Positions 31,654-39,846 of a stretch of 64,000 bases of DNA are shown here, one piece after another; the first letter of the stretch is position 1; every line of letters begins with the position of its first letter. The stretch is from NCBI RefSeq assembly GCF_040939305.1, contig NZ_CP162511.1, forward strand, positions 186,001-250,000, written 5' to 3'. The notes under the pieces were generated by a model. That model ran no database searches. It saw only the letters and a list, made by a program, of their open reading frames with translations, and had not been told where the DNA came from. A program made the position numbers and the translations under genes. The stretch comes from Herbiconiux sp. A18JL235. GTDB lineage: Bacteria; Actinomycetota; Actinomycetes; Actinomycetales; Microbacteriaceae.

Positions 31654-32556
31654 TCAGGGCTGGTTCCAGGTGGTGAGTTTGGCGGGGTTGAGGGTGAACC
31701 AGATGTCGGTGACGAGGTCGTCGTGGACGTCGAGGGTCGCGACGCCGGCGACGATTCCGTCGAGGCGGAAGACGATGCCGGCGAGCCCGTGCACCGTCTC
31801 GAGCGAGGGCACGAGTTCGCCCTGCTTGGCGAGGCCGCCGAGAAGGAAGCGCGCCACCTTGTCGGCGCCGAGGATGGGCTTCAACACGGCACGCACCTGC
31901 CCACCGCCGTCGACACGGGTGACCGCCGAGGGGTCGAGCAGCGTCAGCAGTCCGCTCAGGTCTCCGCTCTCGCACGCCGCCCAGAACTCGCGCACCACCT
32001 CGTCGTGCCGTTCGGCCGACGCCTCGCGTCGACGGCGCTCGGCGATGTGGCGCCGGGCGGTCGAGGCGAGCTTCCGCGTCGCCTGCGGGGTGCGGCCCAC
32101 GATCACGGCGATCTCGTCGAACGGCATCGCGAACACGTCGTGCAGCACGAACGCCACCCGCTCGGCGGGGGTGAGCGACTCCAGCATGACGAGCAGCGCC
32201 ATCGTCACCGAGTCGTCGAGCGTCACCCGGTCGAGCGGGTCGACGGCGGTCGAGCCGCCGCCCACCGCCGTCCCCGACAGCGGTTCGGGCAGCCACTCGC
32301 CCACATACTGCTCCCGCCGGTGACGGGCAGACCCGAGAACGTCGAGGCACACGTTCGCCGTCACTCGCGTGAGCCAGGCCTCGGGCGAGCGGATGCCGGC
32401 ACGCTCGTCGTCGCTCAGCCTGAACCAGCGGGCGTACGCCTCCTGCACCGCGTCTTCGGCGTCGGCCGAGGTGCCGAGCATCCGGAACGCCACCGCCAGC
32501 AGGTGCCGGCGCTCGCCGAGCACCTGGCCGAGCGAGTCTCCGTGGGGCACGCTCAT
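31654..32556 (-). CDS. sigJ: ECF41-group RNA polymerase sigma factor (SigJ-like)
   Basis: Extracytoplasmic-function sigma factor of 300 residues. Region 2 (LLAVAFRMLGTSADAEDAVQEAYARWFRL) and region 4 (ESLTPAERVAFVLHDVFAMPFDEIAVIVGRTPQATRKLASTARR) are intact, and there is a SnoaL-like C-terminal extension (about 180-300) with DGGGQV and NPAKL, the two marks of the ECF41 group, where the extension replaces an anti-sigma factor. Start ATG 32556 overlaps the oxidoreductase stop (32553-32556), so they are co-translated. The neighbours on both sides are an oxidoreductase and an epimerase-like SDR, typical targets. An ECF41-like promoter lies upstream of the operon. Confidence 0.9.
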   Translation of the reverse strand: MSVPHGDSLGQVLGERRHLLAVAFRMLGTSADAEDAVQEAYARWFRLSDDERAGIRSPEAWLTRVTANVCLDVLGSARHRREQYVGEWLPEPLSGTAVGGGSTAVDPLDRVTLDDSVTMALLVMLESLTPAERVAFVLHDVFAMPFDEIAVIVGRTPQATRKLASTARRHIAERRRREASAERHDEVVREFWAACESGDLSGLLTLLDPSAVTRVDGGGQVRAVLKPILGADKVARFLLGGLAKQGELVPSLETVHGLAGIVFRLDGIVAGVATLDVHDDLVTDIWFTLNPAKLTTWNQP

Positions 32557-33905
32557 CTCGGGGACCCCTCCGTCTGCTCCCGCGGCGCCCCACCGGTGGC
32601 GAAGGCACGACGCGGATGCTGCAACTCCGGCAACGACACCACGTCGCGCCCGAACAGCAACGCCGACAACCACACCAGCAGCACCCGCACCTTGCGCTCC
32701 CAGGTCGGCACCGCGAGCACGTGGTAGCCGCGATGCATGACCCACCCCGGCAGCCCCTTCACCACGATTCCACGGTACTGGAACACCCCCGTTCCGAGCC
32801 CGAGCGTGGCCACCACCCCGAGGCTACGGTGCCGGTACGGCCGCGGCCGCTCGCCGCGCAGCGCCCGCGCGAGGTTCTCGGCCAGCAGCCGGCCCTGCCG
32901 CACCGCGTGCTGCGCGTTGGGAACCGTGCGCGCATCCGGTCGCTCCGCCTGCAGCACCAGGTCGGGCACGGCGGCGTCGTCGCCCGCCGCCCACGCGCCC
33001 TCGATCACGTGCCCGGTTGCGGTGTCGACCACCCTGAGGTCGGCCTTCACCGTGATGAGGCCGCGCGCATCCGTCGGCAGGTCGGTGTGCCGCGCGGCGA
33101 CCGGGTTCGAGGCGTTGCCCGCCGCCCAGACGAGCAGGCCCGTGTCGTACTCCTCGCCCGTCGACAGCACGATGTGCCGGTCGACGGCCGAGCGCAGCTG
33201 CGTGCCGAGGTGCACCCGCGCGCCCCGCTTCTCGAACTGCCGTACGACCCAGCGGCCAGGCTCGTCGCTCACCTCGGGCAGGATGCGGTGGGCCGCCTCG
33301 ACGAGGTGGAAGTCGAGATCGTCGGGGCCGAGCATCGGGTACCGCTTCAACTGCGCGGTGGCGAGCGAGAGGAGCTCGCCGAACAGCTCCACCCCGGTGA
33401 ACCCGCCCCCGACCACGGTGACCGACAGCGTGCGCCGCCGCTCCGGCCCGGGCGGCAGCACCGATGCCCGGTCGAAGGCTCCGAGGAGGGCGTCGCGCAC
33501 GGCGACCCCCTCCTCGACGGTCTTGAGCCCGATCGCCTCCTCCTGCACCCCGTCGATCGGAAGAGTGCGGGTGACCGCACCGGCCGTCACGACCACCACG
33601 TCGTAGGCGAGCGCCCGATCGGGCCCCTCGACAGGTCGCACCACGGCGATGCGCTCGGCGTGCCGCAGCTCCACCACGCTGCCGGCCAGCACCCGCGTGT
33701 GCGTGAGGTGCCGCCTCAGCGACACCACCGTGTGCCTCGGCTCCACCGACCCCGCGGCGACCTCCGGCAGGAACGGTTGATAGGTCATATAGGGCCGCGG
33801 GTCGACCACCGTCACCTCGACCTCCCCGGGTCGCAGCCGCCGCTCGAGACCCCACGCCGTGTAGAAGCCCGCGTAGCCGCCGCCGATGATCAGGATCCTC
33901 GTCAT
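32553..33905 (-). CDS. NAD(P)/FAD-dependent oxidoreductase (NDH-2-like)
   Basis: Pyridine-nucleotide disulfide-type flavoprotein of 450 residues. FAD-binding RILIIGGGYAGFYTAWGLE opens the protein, the NAD motif VVGGGFTGVELFGEL is in the middle, TAGAVTRTLPIDGVQEEAIGLKTVEEGVAVRD and WAAGDDAAVPDL follow, and a hydrophobic C-terminal region (VPTWERKVRVLLVWLSALLFGRD) may attach it to the membrane, as in type II NADH dehydrogenases. It lacks the usual second-shell Cys pair. Start ATG 33905 has an AGGAGG site. It is transcribed with the ECF41 sigma gene, which probably controls it. Confidence 0.9.
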   Translation of the reverse strand: MTRILIIGGGYAGFYTAWGLERRLRPGEVEVTVVDPRPYMTYQPFLPEVAAGSVEPRHTVVSLRRHLTHTRVLAGSVVELRHAERIAVVRPVEGPDRALAYDVVVVTAGAVTRTLPIDGVQEEAIGLKTVEEGVAVRDALLGAFDRASVLPPGPERRRTLSVTVVGGGFTGVELFGELLSLATAQLKRYPMLGPDDLDFHLVEAAHRILPEVSDEPGRWVVRQFEKRGARVHLGTQLRSAVDRHIVLSTGEEYDTGLLVWAAGNASNPVAARHTDLPTDARGLITVKADLRVVDTATGHVIEGAWAAGDDAAVPDLVLQAERPDARTVPNAQHAVRQGRLLAENLARALRGERPRPYRHRSLGVVATLGLGTGVFQYRGIVVKGLPGWVMHRGYHVLAVPTWERKVRVLLVWLSALLFGRDVVSLPELQHPRRAFATGGAPREQTEGSPR

Positions 33906-33932
33906 CTCGTCCTCCTGTGCTCTCACCTGGAT

Positions 33933-33959
33933 GACGACGGAGCCGCCCGGAATGTGTCA
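33933..33959 (-). promoter_or_regulatory. Candidate ECF41-dependent promoter
   Basis: Read on the minus strand: TGACACA (33959-33953), exactly 16 bases, CGTC (33936-33933). The described ECF41 consensus is TGTCACA-N16-CGTC, so there is one mismatch in the -35 box. It lies 28 bases before the ATG of the oxidoreductase-sigJ pair and would make the sigma factor autoregulated. Confidence 0.65.
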
Positions 33960-34111
33960 TCCGAAGCCCCGGAAAAATTCTTTCGGACTTTTTTGTGACG
34001 AATGGTGCGCAGGATGCGTCTCATCTGTGAGCAACGCAATCGATGCTCGCGGAGGGGCCGACCCGATGCCCACTCCGCACCACTGACGTACAGAGCGAAA
34101 GGACACCCGTC

Positions 34112-34618
34112 ATGGCCACCGAAGACACCACCCCCACCACCGCAGCGGCCACCACCCCCGCGAAGCCGAACACCCCGGTCTCCGCGTCGCGTGTCGACCG
34201 CTCCTCGGCGGCCACCAGCCGCATCACCACCGACGACACCGCTGCCGGCCGCACCACGATCGCTGACGGCGTCGTGGCGAAGGTCGCCGGCATCGCAGCC
34301 CGCGAGGTTCAGGGCGTCTACGCCCTCGGCGGCGGCGGAGCCCGCGCGTTCGGCGCCATTCGTGACGCCATCAACGCCACAGACCTCGGCCAGGGAGTGA
34401 AGGTGGAGGTCGGCGAGACGCAGGCCGCCGCCGACATCACCATCGTCGTGGAGTACCCGGCCCCCATCCAGCAGGTCGCCTCGCAGGTGCGCACCGCCGT
34501 GGCGAGCGCCATCACCCGCCTGGTGGGCCTCGAGGTCGTCGAGGTGAACGTCGACGTGAACGACGTGCACATCCCCGGTGACGACTCCGACGAGCAGACC
34601 GAGTCGCGCGTCGCATGA
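34112..34618 (+). CDS. Asp23/Gls24 family envelope stress protein
   Basis: Protein of 168 residues. A Thr/Ala-rich N-terminus (about 1-45) leads to the Asp23 domain: GRTTIADGVVAKVAGIAAREVQGVYALGGG, VKVEVGETQAAADITIVVEYPAPIQQVASQVRTAVASAITRLVGLEVVEVNVDVNDVHI in parts. In Firmicutes such proteins line the inner face of the membrane and respond to alkaline or wall stress; in actinobacteria the role is presumed similar. GAAAGGA lies before the ATG. First gene of a tight operon with 1-4-base overlaps; the upstream 206-base gap holds an AT-rich stretch (33971-33995) that may be part of its promoter. Confidence 0.88.
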   Translation: MATEDTTPTTAAATTPAKPNTPVSASRVDRSSAATSRITTDDTAAGRTTIADGVVAKVAGIAAREVQGVYALGGGGARAFGAIRDAINATDLGQGVKVEVGETQAAADITIVVEYPAPIQQVASQVRTAVASAITRLVGLEVVEVNVDVNDVHIPGDDSDEQTESRVA

Positions 34619-34803
34619 GTGCCACCGTCTCCGGCGCCCTGATCGGCGCCGTGCTCGCAGCCGCCGCACTGCTGTTCGGCTTCTGGGGGTTCCTGCTGGT
34701 GGCTCTGTTCATGGTCATCGGGGCGGTCGTCGCCCGGGTGATGAGCGGCCAGCTCGACCTCCGGGCCCTGGCGGGAGTGTTCTCGGGGAGGCGCACCTCC
34801 TGA
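34615..34803 (+). CDS. Small membrane protein (DUF2273-like)
   Basis: A 62-residue protein made mainly of one or two transmembrane helices (about 7-44), with a short basic C-terminus (GRRTS). Its place directly after an Asp23/Gls24 gene, overlapping by ATGA, is the usual place for DUF2273 proteins, which are thought to help anchor Asp23 to the membrane. The sequence itself is too short for a firm family match, so the call rests on context and topology. Confidence 0.7.
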   Translation: MSATVSGALIGAVLAAAALLFGFWGFLLVALFMVIGAVVARVMSGQLDLRALAGVFSGRRTS

Positions 34804-35168
34804 TGAGCACCTCACTCCTCGTGACCGCCCCGAGCGCTCCCGCAGGGCGGATCAGCGTTCGCGATCGCGTCATCGAGAAGATCGTTCACCGCGCTTCGGC
34901 CGACGCCGTCGGCGTCGAGCCGGGCGAGGTGAAGGTCGAGGTCTCCGAATGGCGCGGCGGGTACGCCGTGCGGGTGCGCACCCCGTTGCCCATCCCCGAT
35001 CTCGACGACACCGAGGCGATAGCCGCGGGCTCGTCGGTGATCGAACGGGTGACCGCCGTGCAGCACCGGTTGCAGGGTCACCTGGCCCACGTCACCGGTC
35101 GTGACATCACCCGACTCGCCGTCGTCGTCACCGGCGCGGTGGTCCCACCGAAGAGGAGAGTGAGATGA
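34803..35168 (+). CDS. Second Asp23/Gls24-like protein
   Basis: A 121-residue protein related to Asp23: GRISVRDRVIEKIVHRASADAVGVEPGEVKVEVSEWRGGYAVRVRTPLPIP and VIERVTAVQHRLQGHLAHVTGRDITRLAVVVTGAVV keep the strand-helix order of the family, though motifs are weaker than in the first copy. The ATG shares its A with the stop of the preceding gene (TGATG), and the stop overlaps the next ATG. Two Asp23-like subunits in one operon suggest that they form a mixed assembly at the membrane (inference). Confidence 0.78.
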   Translation: MSTSLLVTAPSAPAGRISVRDRVIEKIVHRASADAVGVEPGEVKVEVSEWRGGYAVRVRTPLPIPDLDDTEAIAAGSSVIERVTAVQHRLQGHLAHVTGRDITRLAVVVTGAVVPPKRRVR

Positions 35169-35743
35169 CGGATCCCGCACTCCGCCGCGTGGTGCGGCGC
35201 GAGACCCACTCGCCTCGCACAGTGGCGACGGTCGTCGTGCTGGTGCTCGTCGCTCTCGCCCTCGCGTACCTCGGCACCGAGATCGTATTGCGACTCGCCG
35301 GCGCGGGGCCGCTGCTCGTGGCCCCCGCCGCCGGGCTCGACTGGCTCGTGTCGTTGCCCTCGGCCCAGCCCGCCGCGGCCGTCGTCGCAGGAGCCGCGGT
35401 CATCGCCGTGCTCGGCGTGGTGCTCATCGTGCTGGCCATCGGCGCGGGGCGTCTGCCCAAGCACCGCATGGGGCCGGATGCTGTGGTCGTCGACAACGGC
35501 GTCATCGCCTCCGCCCTCGCCCAGCACGTCGCCGACGAACACGGGCTCCGGCGCGACGAGGTGACGGTGGGCATCGCCCACCGCACCGCCGACGTGACCG
35601 TGCACCCCGAGGCCGGCACCGAGATCGATCGGTTCGCCGTCATCCGCACGGCGACCGACGAGCTCGACCGCTACGAACTCGACCCGAGGGTTCGGGTGCG
35701 GGCCCGCGTGCACTACCGACAAGAGAAGGAACCGGCGTCATGA
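35165..35743 (+). CDS. DUF6286-type membrane protein
   Basis: Membrane protein of 192 residues with two N-terminal helices (about 20-46 and 68-97) and a cytosolic or surface C-terminal domain (about 100-180) that repeats the Asp23 rhythm: VVDNGVIASALAQHVADEHGLRRDEVTVGIAHRTADVTVHPE. DUF6286 proteins are found in Asp23/Gls24 operons of actinobacteria and act presumably as membrane anchors. The start overlaps the previous gene by four bases and its end overlaps the next gene likewise, so all are translated together. Confidence 0.78.
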   Translation: MTDPALRRVVRRETHSPRTVATVVVLVLVALALAYLGTEIVLRLAGAGPLLVAPAAGLDWLVSLPSAQPAAAVVAGAAVIAVLGVVLIVLAIGAGRLPKHRMGPDAVVVDNGVIASALAQHVADEHGLRRDEVTVGIAHRTADVTVHPEAGTEIDRFAVIRTATDELDRYELDPRVRVRARVHYRQEKEPAS

Positions 35744-36357
35744 ACTCGACGAATCGCGGTCTGAACCGTGCGGTGCTGCTCGTCATCGGCCTGGTGCTCC
35801 TCGCGGTCGGCGCCGCCGCCGGCACCGCCGTGCTGTGGCCCGCCTTCGGCGACGCCTGGAAGGCGACGGTGGGTGGCGCGGTCGACGGCCTCCAGTCGGC
35901 CCACCAGGCCAGCCGGGTGGCCGACGGCACCACGGTCAGCTGGGTCGCCATCGGCGTGCTCGGAGCCATGCTCGTTCTCGTCATCGTGGCGATCGTGATC
36001 GTCGCGAACCTCGGCGGCCGCCGTACTCGCACAGTGCTGAAGACCGCGGGCTCCGAGAGTCCGCTCGGCCCCATCACCGTGCAGGAGTCGTTCGCCGCCG
36101 ACGCGATCCGGGGAAGCCTGGCCGCCCACGACGAGATCCTCTCGAGCAGCGTGTCGGCGAACCGGGTGAAGGGCAGCAGTGTGCTGCACGTCTCGGTCAC
36201 CCCGCGACAGAACACCTCACCCCAGGAGGTCGCGACCCTCGTGGCGCGGCTCACCACGAACCTGGCGACGCTCACCGGGCACGCTGTGCCGACCTTCGTG
36301 TCGATCCACAGCGGGCTCCGAGCCCGCCTGGCCGGAGACGCGCGGCGCTTGAACTGA
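35740..36357 (+). CDS. Membrane anchor protein of the Asp23 operon (AmaP-like)
   Basis: A 205-residue protein with two N-terminal transmembrane helices (about 11-32 and 65-90) and a soluble C-terminal domain (about 110-200) with ITVQESFAADAIRGSLAAHDEILSSSVSANRVKGSSVLHVSVTPRQ. This topology is that of AmaP, the anchor of Asp23, although direct sequence likeness is low. It closes the run of overlapping genes; CsbD follows after 51 bases. Function is inferred from context and topology. Confidence 0.65.
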   Translation: MNSTNRGLNRAVLLVIGLVLLAVGAAAGTAVLWPAFGDAWKATVGGAVDGLQSAHQASRVADGTTVSWVAIGVLGAMLVLVIVAIVIVANLGGRRTRTVLKTAGSESPLGPITVQESFAADAIRGSLAAHDEILSSSVSANRVKGSSVLHVSVTPRQNTSPQEVATLVARLTTNLATLTGHAVPTFVSIHSGLRARLAGDARRLN

Positions 36358-36408
36358 GCGCCGCCGGCTCCACCCACCACCACACCCACCATCGAGAAGG
36401 AGAAGATC

Positions 36409-36582
36409 ATGGGACTCGACGACAAGATCCGCAACGCCGCTGAAGACATCGCCGGCAAGGCGAAGGAAGGCCTCGGCAAGGCGACCGGCAACGAGAAGCT
36501 CGAGGCCGAGGGTAAGGCCGACCAGGCCAAGGCCGACGCCAAGAAGGCCGGCGAGAACGTGAAGGACGCGTTCAAGCACTGA
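36409..36582 (+). CDS. CsbD-family stress protein
   Basis: A 57-residue, highly charged helical protein with the CsbD pattern MGLDDKIRNAAEDIAGKAKEG, GKATGNEKLEAEGKADQAKAD, ending VKDAFKH. CsbD proteins are small stress-induced proteins of unknown mechanism. A strong AAGGAGAAG site stands before the ATG. It is probably the last gene of the Asp23 operon, since a hairpin follows 55 bases later. Too short for most gene finders but clearly real. Confidence 0.92.
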   Translation: MGLDDKIRNAAEDIAGKAKEGLGKATGNEKLEAEGKADQAKADAKKAGENVKDAFKH

Positions 36583-36636
36583 GTGCATCGCACGGCCGAC
36601 GGATGCGGTGACGCCGTGACAGCATCCGTCACCACC

Positions 36637-36671
36637 ACGAAGGTCCCGGGTCGCACACCCGGGGCCTTCGT
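36637..36671. terminator. Hairpin between CsbD and the convergent CitE-like gene
   Basis: A 15-bp stem with one G-U pair (36637-36651 with 36657-36671; arm ACGAAGGTCCCGGGT) closes a 5-base loop. It has no T-tract. It lies between two convergent genes and is probably a shared terminator. A shorter inverted pair GGATGC/GCATCC (36601-36627) lies just before it. Confidence 0.65.
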
Positions 36672-36707
36672 CGTGCTCGGAGGTCGCGCCGCGCTCCGCG
36701 GCGGACT

Positions 36708-37589
36708 CTACCTGCCGCTCGGCAGCGGCTCGACGCCGAAGGCGCGGGCGAGCTTGTCGATCTTCTCGGCGCGGCCGAGGCGCGGCAGGTCGCTGCCGTC
36801 GCGGATGACCCGGCCGCGGGCCTCGAAGTCGTCGAGGAAGTCGCGGGCCCAGGTCACATCCGACTGGGTGGGGCTGATGACCTCGTTGATGACGGGCAGC
36901 TGCTCGACGTCGAGGCAGAGCTTGCCGGTGAGCCCCAGCGCGACGGCCACGGCCGACTGCTCCCGGAGCACGGGGTGGCTCGACGAGACGGTGGGCCCGT
37001 CGATGGGGCCGGGGAGCTTGCCGACGCGGCTGGCGATGACGAGGCGCGAACGCGGGTAGGCCATGGCGATGTCTTCGGCGCTGGTGCCGGTGTCGCGCCG
37101 GTAGTCGCCCGAGCCGAAGGCGAGGCGGTAGGCACCGCGGGCACGGGCGATGGAGACGGCCTCCTCGATGCCGAGCGCCGACTCGATGAGCACGAGCACG
37201 GGGGTGGTGCCGCCGAGGCGGTCGAAGGTCTCGGTGACGTCGGCCGCCGACTCGGTCTTCGCGAGCATCACGCCGCGGAGGCCGGGAACGCCCTTCAGCT
37301 CGTCGACGTCGTCGCTCCAGAAGTCGCTGGCGCGGTCGTTGATGCGCACCCAGCCGCTGCCGCCCTTCGACAGCCACTCCACCACGTCGCCGCGCGCCTC
37401 GGGCTTGTGCTTCGGGTCGACGGCGTCTTCGATGTCGAGCACGATCTGATCGGCTCGCGACTTGGCGGCGGAGTCGAACTGCTCTGTTCGGCGGGCGGAG
37501 ACGAGCAGCCACGAGCGGGCGATCTCTCCGGGGATCTCGGTGGGTGGGTGGGTCTCAGTCACACGCTCAAGTCTACGGATGCGCGCCAT
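36708..37589 (-). CDS. HpcH/HpaI aldolase / CitE-like lyase (second copy)
   Basis: CitE-type TIM-barrel enzyme of 293 residues: SWLLVSARRTEQFDSAAKSRADQIVLDIEDAVDPKHKPEAR, VRINDRASDFWSDD, VMLAKTESAADV, VLVLIESALGIEEA, AFGSGDYRRDTG, SSSHPVLREQSAVAVALGLTGKLCLDVEQLPVI. The Glu and Asp of the metal site are present. It differs a good deal from the CitE-like gene at 8.6 kb, so a different substrate is likely; citramalyl- or malyl-CoA lyases are candidates. ATG 37589 has TATACA five bases upstream on its strand; a GTG at 37562 is an alternative. Divergent from the RNA methyltransferase. Confidence 0.82.
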   Translation of the reverse strand: MARIRRLERVTETHPPTEIPGEIARSWLLVSARRTEQFDSAAKSRADQIVLDIEDAVDPKHKPEARGDVVEWLSKGGSGWVRINDRASDFWSDDVDELKGVPGLRGVMLAKTESAADVTETFDRLGGTTPVLVLIESALGIEEAVSIARARGAYRLAFGSGDYRRDTGTSAEDIAMAYPRSRLVIASRVGKLPGPIDGPTVSSSHPVLREQSAVAVALGLTGKLCLDVEQLPVINEVISPTQSDVTWARDFLDDFEARGRVIRDGSDLPRLGRAEKIDKLARAFGVEPLPSGR

Positions 37590-37593
37590 TGCG

Positions 37594-37613
37594 CTGTATA
37601 CGAGTTCATACAG
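37594..37613. promoter_or_regulatory. Inverted repeat over the CitE-like gene promoter
   Basis: CTGTAT-N8-ATACAG (37594-37613) is an exact 6-bp inverted repeat that covers the TATACA -10 of the minus-strand gene. It has the size and symmetry of an operator for a dimeric regulator; which one is unknown. Confidence 0.45.
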
Positions 37614-37669
37614 TTCACGGAGAGGACTGTTGTGGGCGCCGCGCAGCCCGTGGACGATAGCCTGTGCGG

Positions 37670-38314
37670 GTGAACGAGCCCCGCGCATCCGGCCCCACCG
37701 CGAGCGTCGAACTGAGCGCCGGAGGCGTCGGCCCGTGGGCGGGGGAGTGGCCGGAGGGCGAGCAGTACGACCCCGAGCTGCTCGAACGCGGCGACACCCG
37801 CAACGTCATCGACCGCTACCGCTACTGGCGCATGGACGCGATCATCGCGGATCTCGACCAGCACCGGCATCCGTTCCACGTCGCCATCGAGAACTGGCAG
37901 CACGATCTCAACATCGGCTCGATCGTGAGGAGCGCCAACGCCTTCGCCGCCGACACCGTGCACATCATCGGCCGCAAGCGCTGGAACAAACGCGGAGCAA
38001 TGGTGACCGACCGCTACCAGCACGTGCGGAACCACCCCGACGTCGCCTCCTTCGTCGAGCTCGCCCGGTCGGAGGGGCTGCCTGTCGTCGCCATCGACAA
38101 TGTGCCCGGGAGCGTCATCATCGAGACCTTCGCCTTCCCCGAGCGCTGCGTGCTGCTGTTCGGGCAGGAGGGCCCCGGCCTCTCGCCCGAGGCCCTCTCC
38201 GCGGCGGATGCGGTGGTCGAGATCTCGCAGTTCGGATCCACCCGCTCGATCAACGCCTCGGCCGCCGCCGCCGTCGCCATGCACGCCTGGATCGCCCAGC
38301 ACGTGCGGTTCTGA
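37670..38314 (+). CDS. TrmH/SpoU-family RNA 2'-O-methyltransferase
   Basis: SPOUT-class methyltransferase of 214 residues. The three family motifs are NWQHDLNIGSIVRSANAF (motif 1), LLFGQEGPGLSPEAL (motif 2) and ISQFGSTRSINASAAAAVAMHAW (motif 3, with the knot and cofactor site). The N-terminal about 60 residues are an extension with no known domain. It methylates a ribose in tRNA or rRNA; target unknown. GTG 37670 follows TAGCCT by six bases, the leaderless pattern. Stands alone between divergent and convergent neighbours. Confidence 0.9.
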   Translation: MNEPRASGPTASVELSAGGVGPWAGEWPEGEQYDPELLERGDTRNVIDRYRYWRMDAIIADLDQHRHPFHVAIENWQHDLNIGSIVRSANAFAADTVHIIGRKRWNKRGAMVTDRYQHVRNHPDVASFVELARSEGLPVVAIDNVPGSVIIETFAFPERCVLLFGQEGPGLSPEALSAADAVVEISQFGSTRSINASAAAAVAMHAWIAQHVRF

Positions 38315-38340
38315 CGGCCTCGGCATGCGTGTCTCCTGCG

Positions 38341-39780
38341 TCAGGCGCGGGAGGGCGCAGAGGCTGCGGTGGCGGGTTCCGCCGTCTCATCCGGTTCGGC
38401 TACCGGCGAACGCCCCGGGAGGAGGAACGACAGCAGCATGGCAACGGCAGTGATGCCGATGGCCCACCAGAACGACTGCTGGAACGCACCCACCGCATCT
38501 GTCTCGACCGCTCCCGAACCGCCGCCCGCAGCGGCGCCGGCGAGCACCACCGCGAGCACCGCCGTGCCGAAGGCCCCGCCGAGCTGCTGCGAGAGCCGCG
38601 TGATGGTGCTCGCGTGCGGGATCTCGTGCTGCTCGAGCCCGACGAAGCCCACTGCCATGATCGGGATCATCACCGCGCCGAGTCCCATGCCCCGCACCAC
38701 GAGCACGGCGCAGATCCACCACAGGTTCGTGCTCGCATCGGCGAAGGCGAACGGGACGGTCGCCACGAGCACCACCGCGAAGCCCAGGATGGCCACGGTG
38801 CGCGCTCCGATGCGGTCGGTGAGGCGCCCCGCCAGGGAGCGGCTGAGCAGTGAGCCCACGCCCTGCGGGATGAGCAGGAGGCCGGCGCCGAGCGCGTCGG
38901 TGCCGCGGAGTTCTTGGAACGACAGGGGGAGCAGGAGCATCCCGCCGTAGAGGGCGGCGCCCATGAGGAACATGGCGCCCGACGCCGCGGCGAGGGGGCG
39001 GTGGCGCATCAGGCGCAGGTCGACGAGCGCCGCGCGCTTCGCGCGGGTGGCCCAGAGCGTGAACGCGGCGAGCAGGGCGAGGCCCGCCGCGAGGGGCGCC
39101 CAGACGTCGAACCGCGCGAACCCGCCGGCGCTGCCGGCGTTGCTGAGGCCGTAGAGCAGCCCGACGACGGCGGGGGAGAGCAGCGTGAGCCCCACCACGT
39201 CGAGCTTCGCGGCGCCGGTCGGGCCGTCGGCGGGGATGAAGCGCCAGGCGAGCACGAGCGCGACGGCTGCGAAGGGCACGTTCACCCAGAACAGCCACGG
39301 CCAGGCGCCGGCGCCGAGGATGAGCCCGCCGATCACCGGGCCGAGGATGGGGCCGAGGGCGGTCGGGAGGGAGACGACGGCCATCGTGCGCCCGAGCGCC
39401 TGGCCGCGGGCGGCCTGCATCAGGAGGGTCGTGAGCAGCGGCATCATGGCGCCCGCGCCCACACCCTGCACGACACGGAACGCGATGAGGCTCCCGGCGT
39501 CCCAGGCGAGCGAGCACAGGATGCTGCCGACGAGGAACACGACGAGCGCCGCCATCCACAGTCGCCGGCCGCCGATGCGGTTCTGCAGCCAGCCGACGAG
39601 TGGCACGGTGACTCCCATCGCGAGCAGGTAGCCCGTGCTCACCCACTGGATGGTCTCGATGCTCGCGTTCAGGTCGCCGGCGAGGGTGTGCAGGGCGACG
39701 CTCACGATGGTCGCATCGAACAGCGGTGCCATCGCGCCGACGACGAGGGCGATGGCGAGGCGGCGGAGGTTCTTGTCCAT
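38341..39780 (-). CDS. DHA2-type MFS multidrug exporter
   Basis: Drug:H+ antiporter of 479 residues with about fourteen helices. Family motifs are APLFDATIVSVALHTLAGDL (start of helix 1), IQWVSTGYLLAMGVTVPLVGWL and GRRLWMAALVVFLVGSILCS, plus RVVQGVGAGAMMPLLTTLL (motif C-like in helix 5). The C-terminal tail is cytosolic and Pro/Glu-rich. It is divergent from a TetR gene with a 66-base gap that holds an inverted repeat, the classic arrangement for a repressor-controlled exporter of toxic compounds; substrate unknown. Confidence 0.9.
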   Translation of the reverse strand: MDKNLRRLAIALVVGAMAPLFDATIVSVALHTLAGDLNASIETIQWVSTGYLLAMGVTVPLVGWLQNRIGGRRLWMAALVVFLVGSILCSLAWDAGSLIAFRVVQGVGAGAMMPLLTTLLMQAARGQALGRTMAVVSLPTALGPILGPVIGGLILGAGAWPWLFWVNVPFAAVALVLAWRFIPADGPTGAAKLDVVGLTLLSPAVVGLLYGLSNAGSAGGFARFDVWAPLAAGLALLAAFTLWATRAKRAALVDLRLMRHRPLAAASGAMFLMGAALYGGMLLLPLSFQELRGTDALGAGLLLIPQGVGSLLSRSLAGRLTDRIGARTVAILGFAVVLVATVPFAFADASTNLWWICAVLVVRGMGLGAVMIPIMAVGFVGLEQHEIPHASTITRLSQQLGGAFGTAVLAVVLAGAAAGGGSGAVETDAVGAFQQSFWWAIGITAVAMLLSFLLPGRSPVAEPDETAEPATAASAPSRA

Positions 39781-39801
39781 GATCACCTTAGATACTTGAT
39801 T

Positions 39802-39842
39802 GTGTCTTATGGGCAGCACTCTATGTCGTCGGGATAAGATAC
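39802..39842. promoter_or_regulatory. Operator-like inverted repeat between MFS and TetR genes
   Basis: GTGTCTTAT (39802-39810) and ATAAGATAC (39834-39842) form an inverted pair with one mismatch, 23 bases apart. The right arm contains TAAGAT (39835-39840), the -10 of the TetR gene six bases before its ATG. The pair probably marks TetR sites on both promoters. Confidence 0.5.
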
Positions 39843-39846
39843 GCAA

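Noticed and set aside
33960..33992. TCCGAA/TTCGGA stem followed by TTTTTT as a Rho-independent terminator
   Set aside because: No gene ends upstream on that strand (the oxidoreductase starts on the other strand), and the stem is only six pairs. It is more likely part of the AT-rich promoter area of the Asp23 operon.
36601..36627. GGATGC...GCATCC as a terminator of CsbD
   Set aside because: The pair is only six bases and is the very common GGATGC word of this genome; the 15-bp stem right after it is the better terminator.
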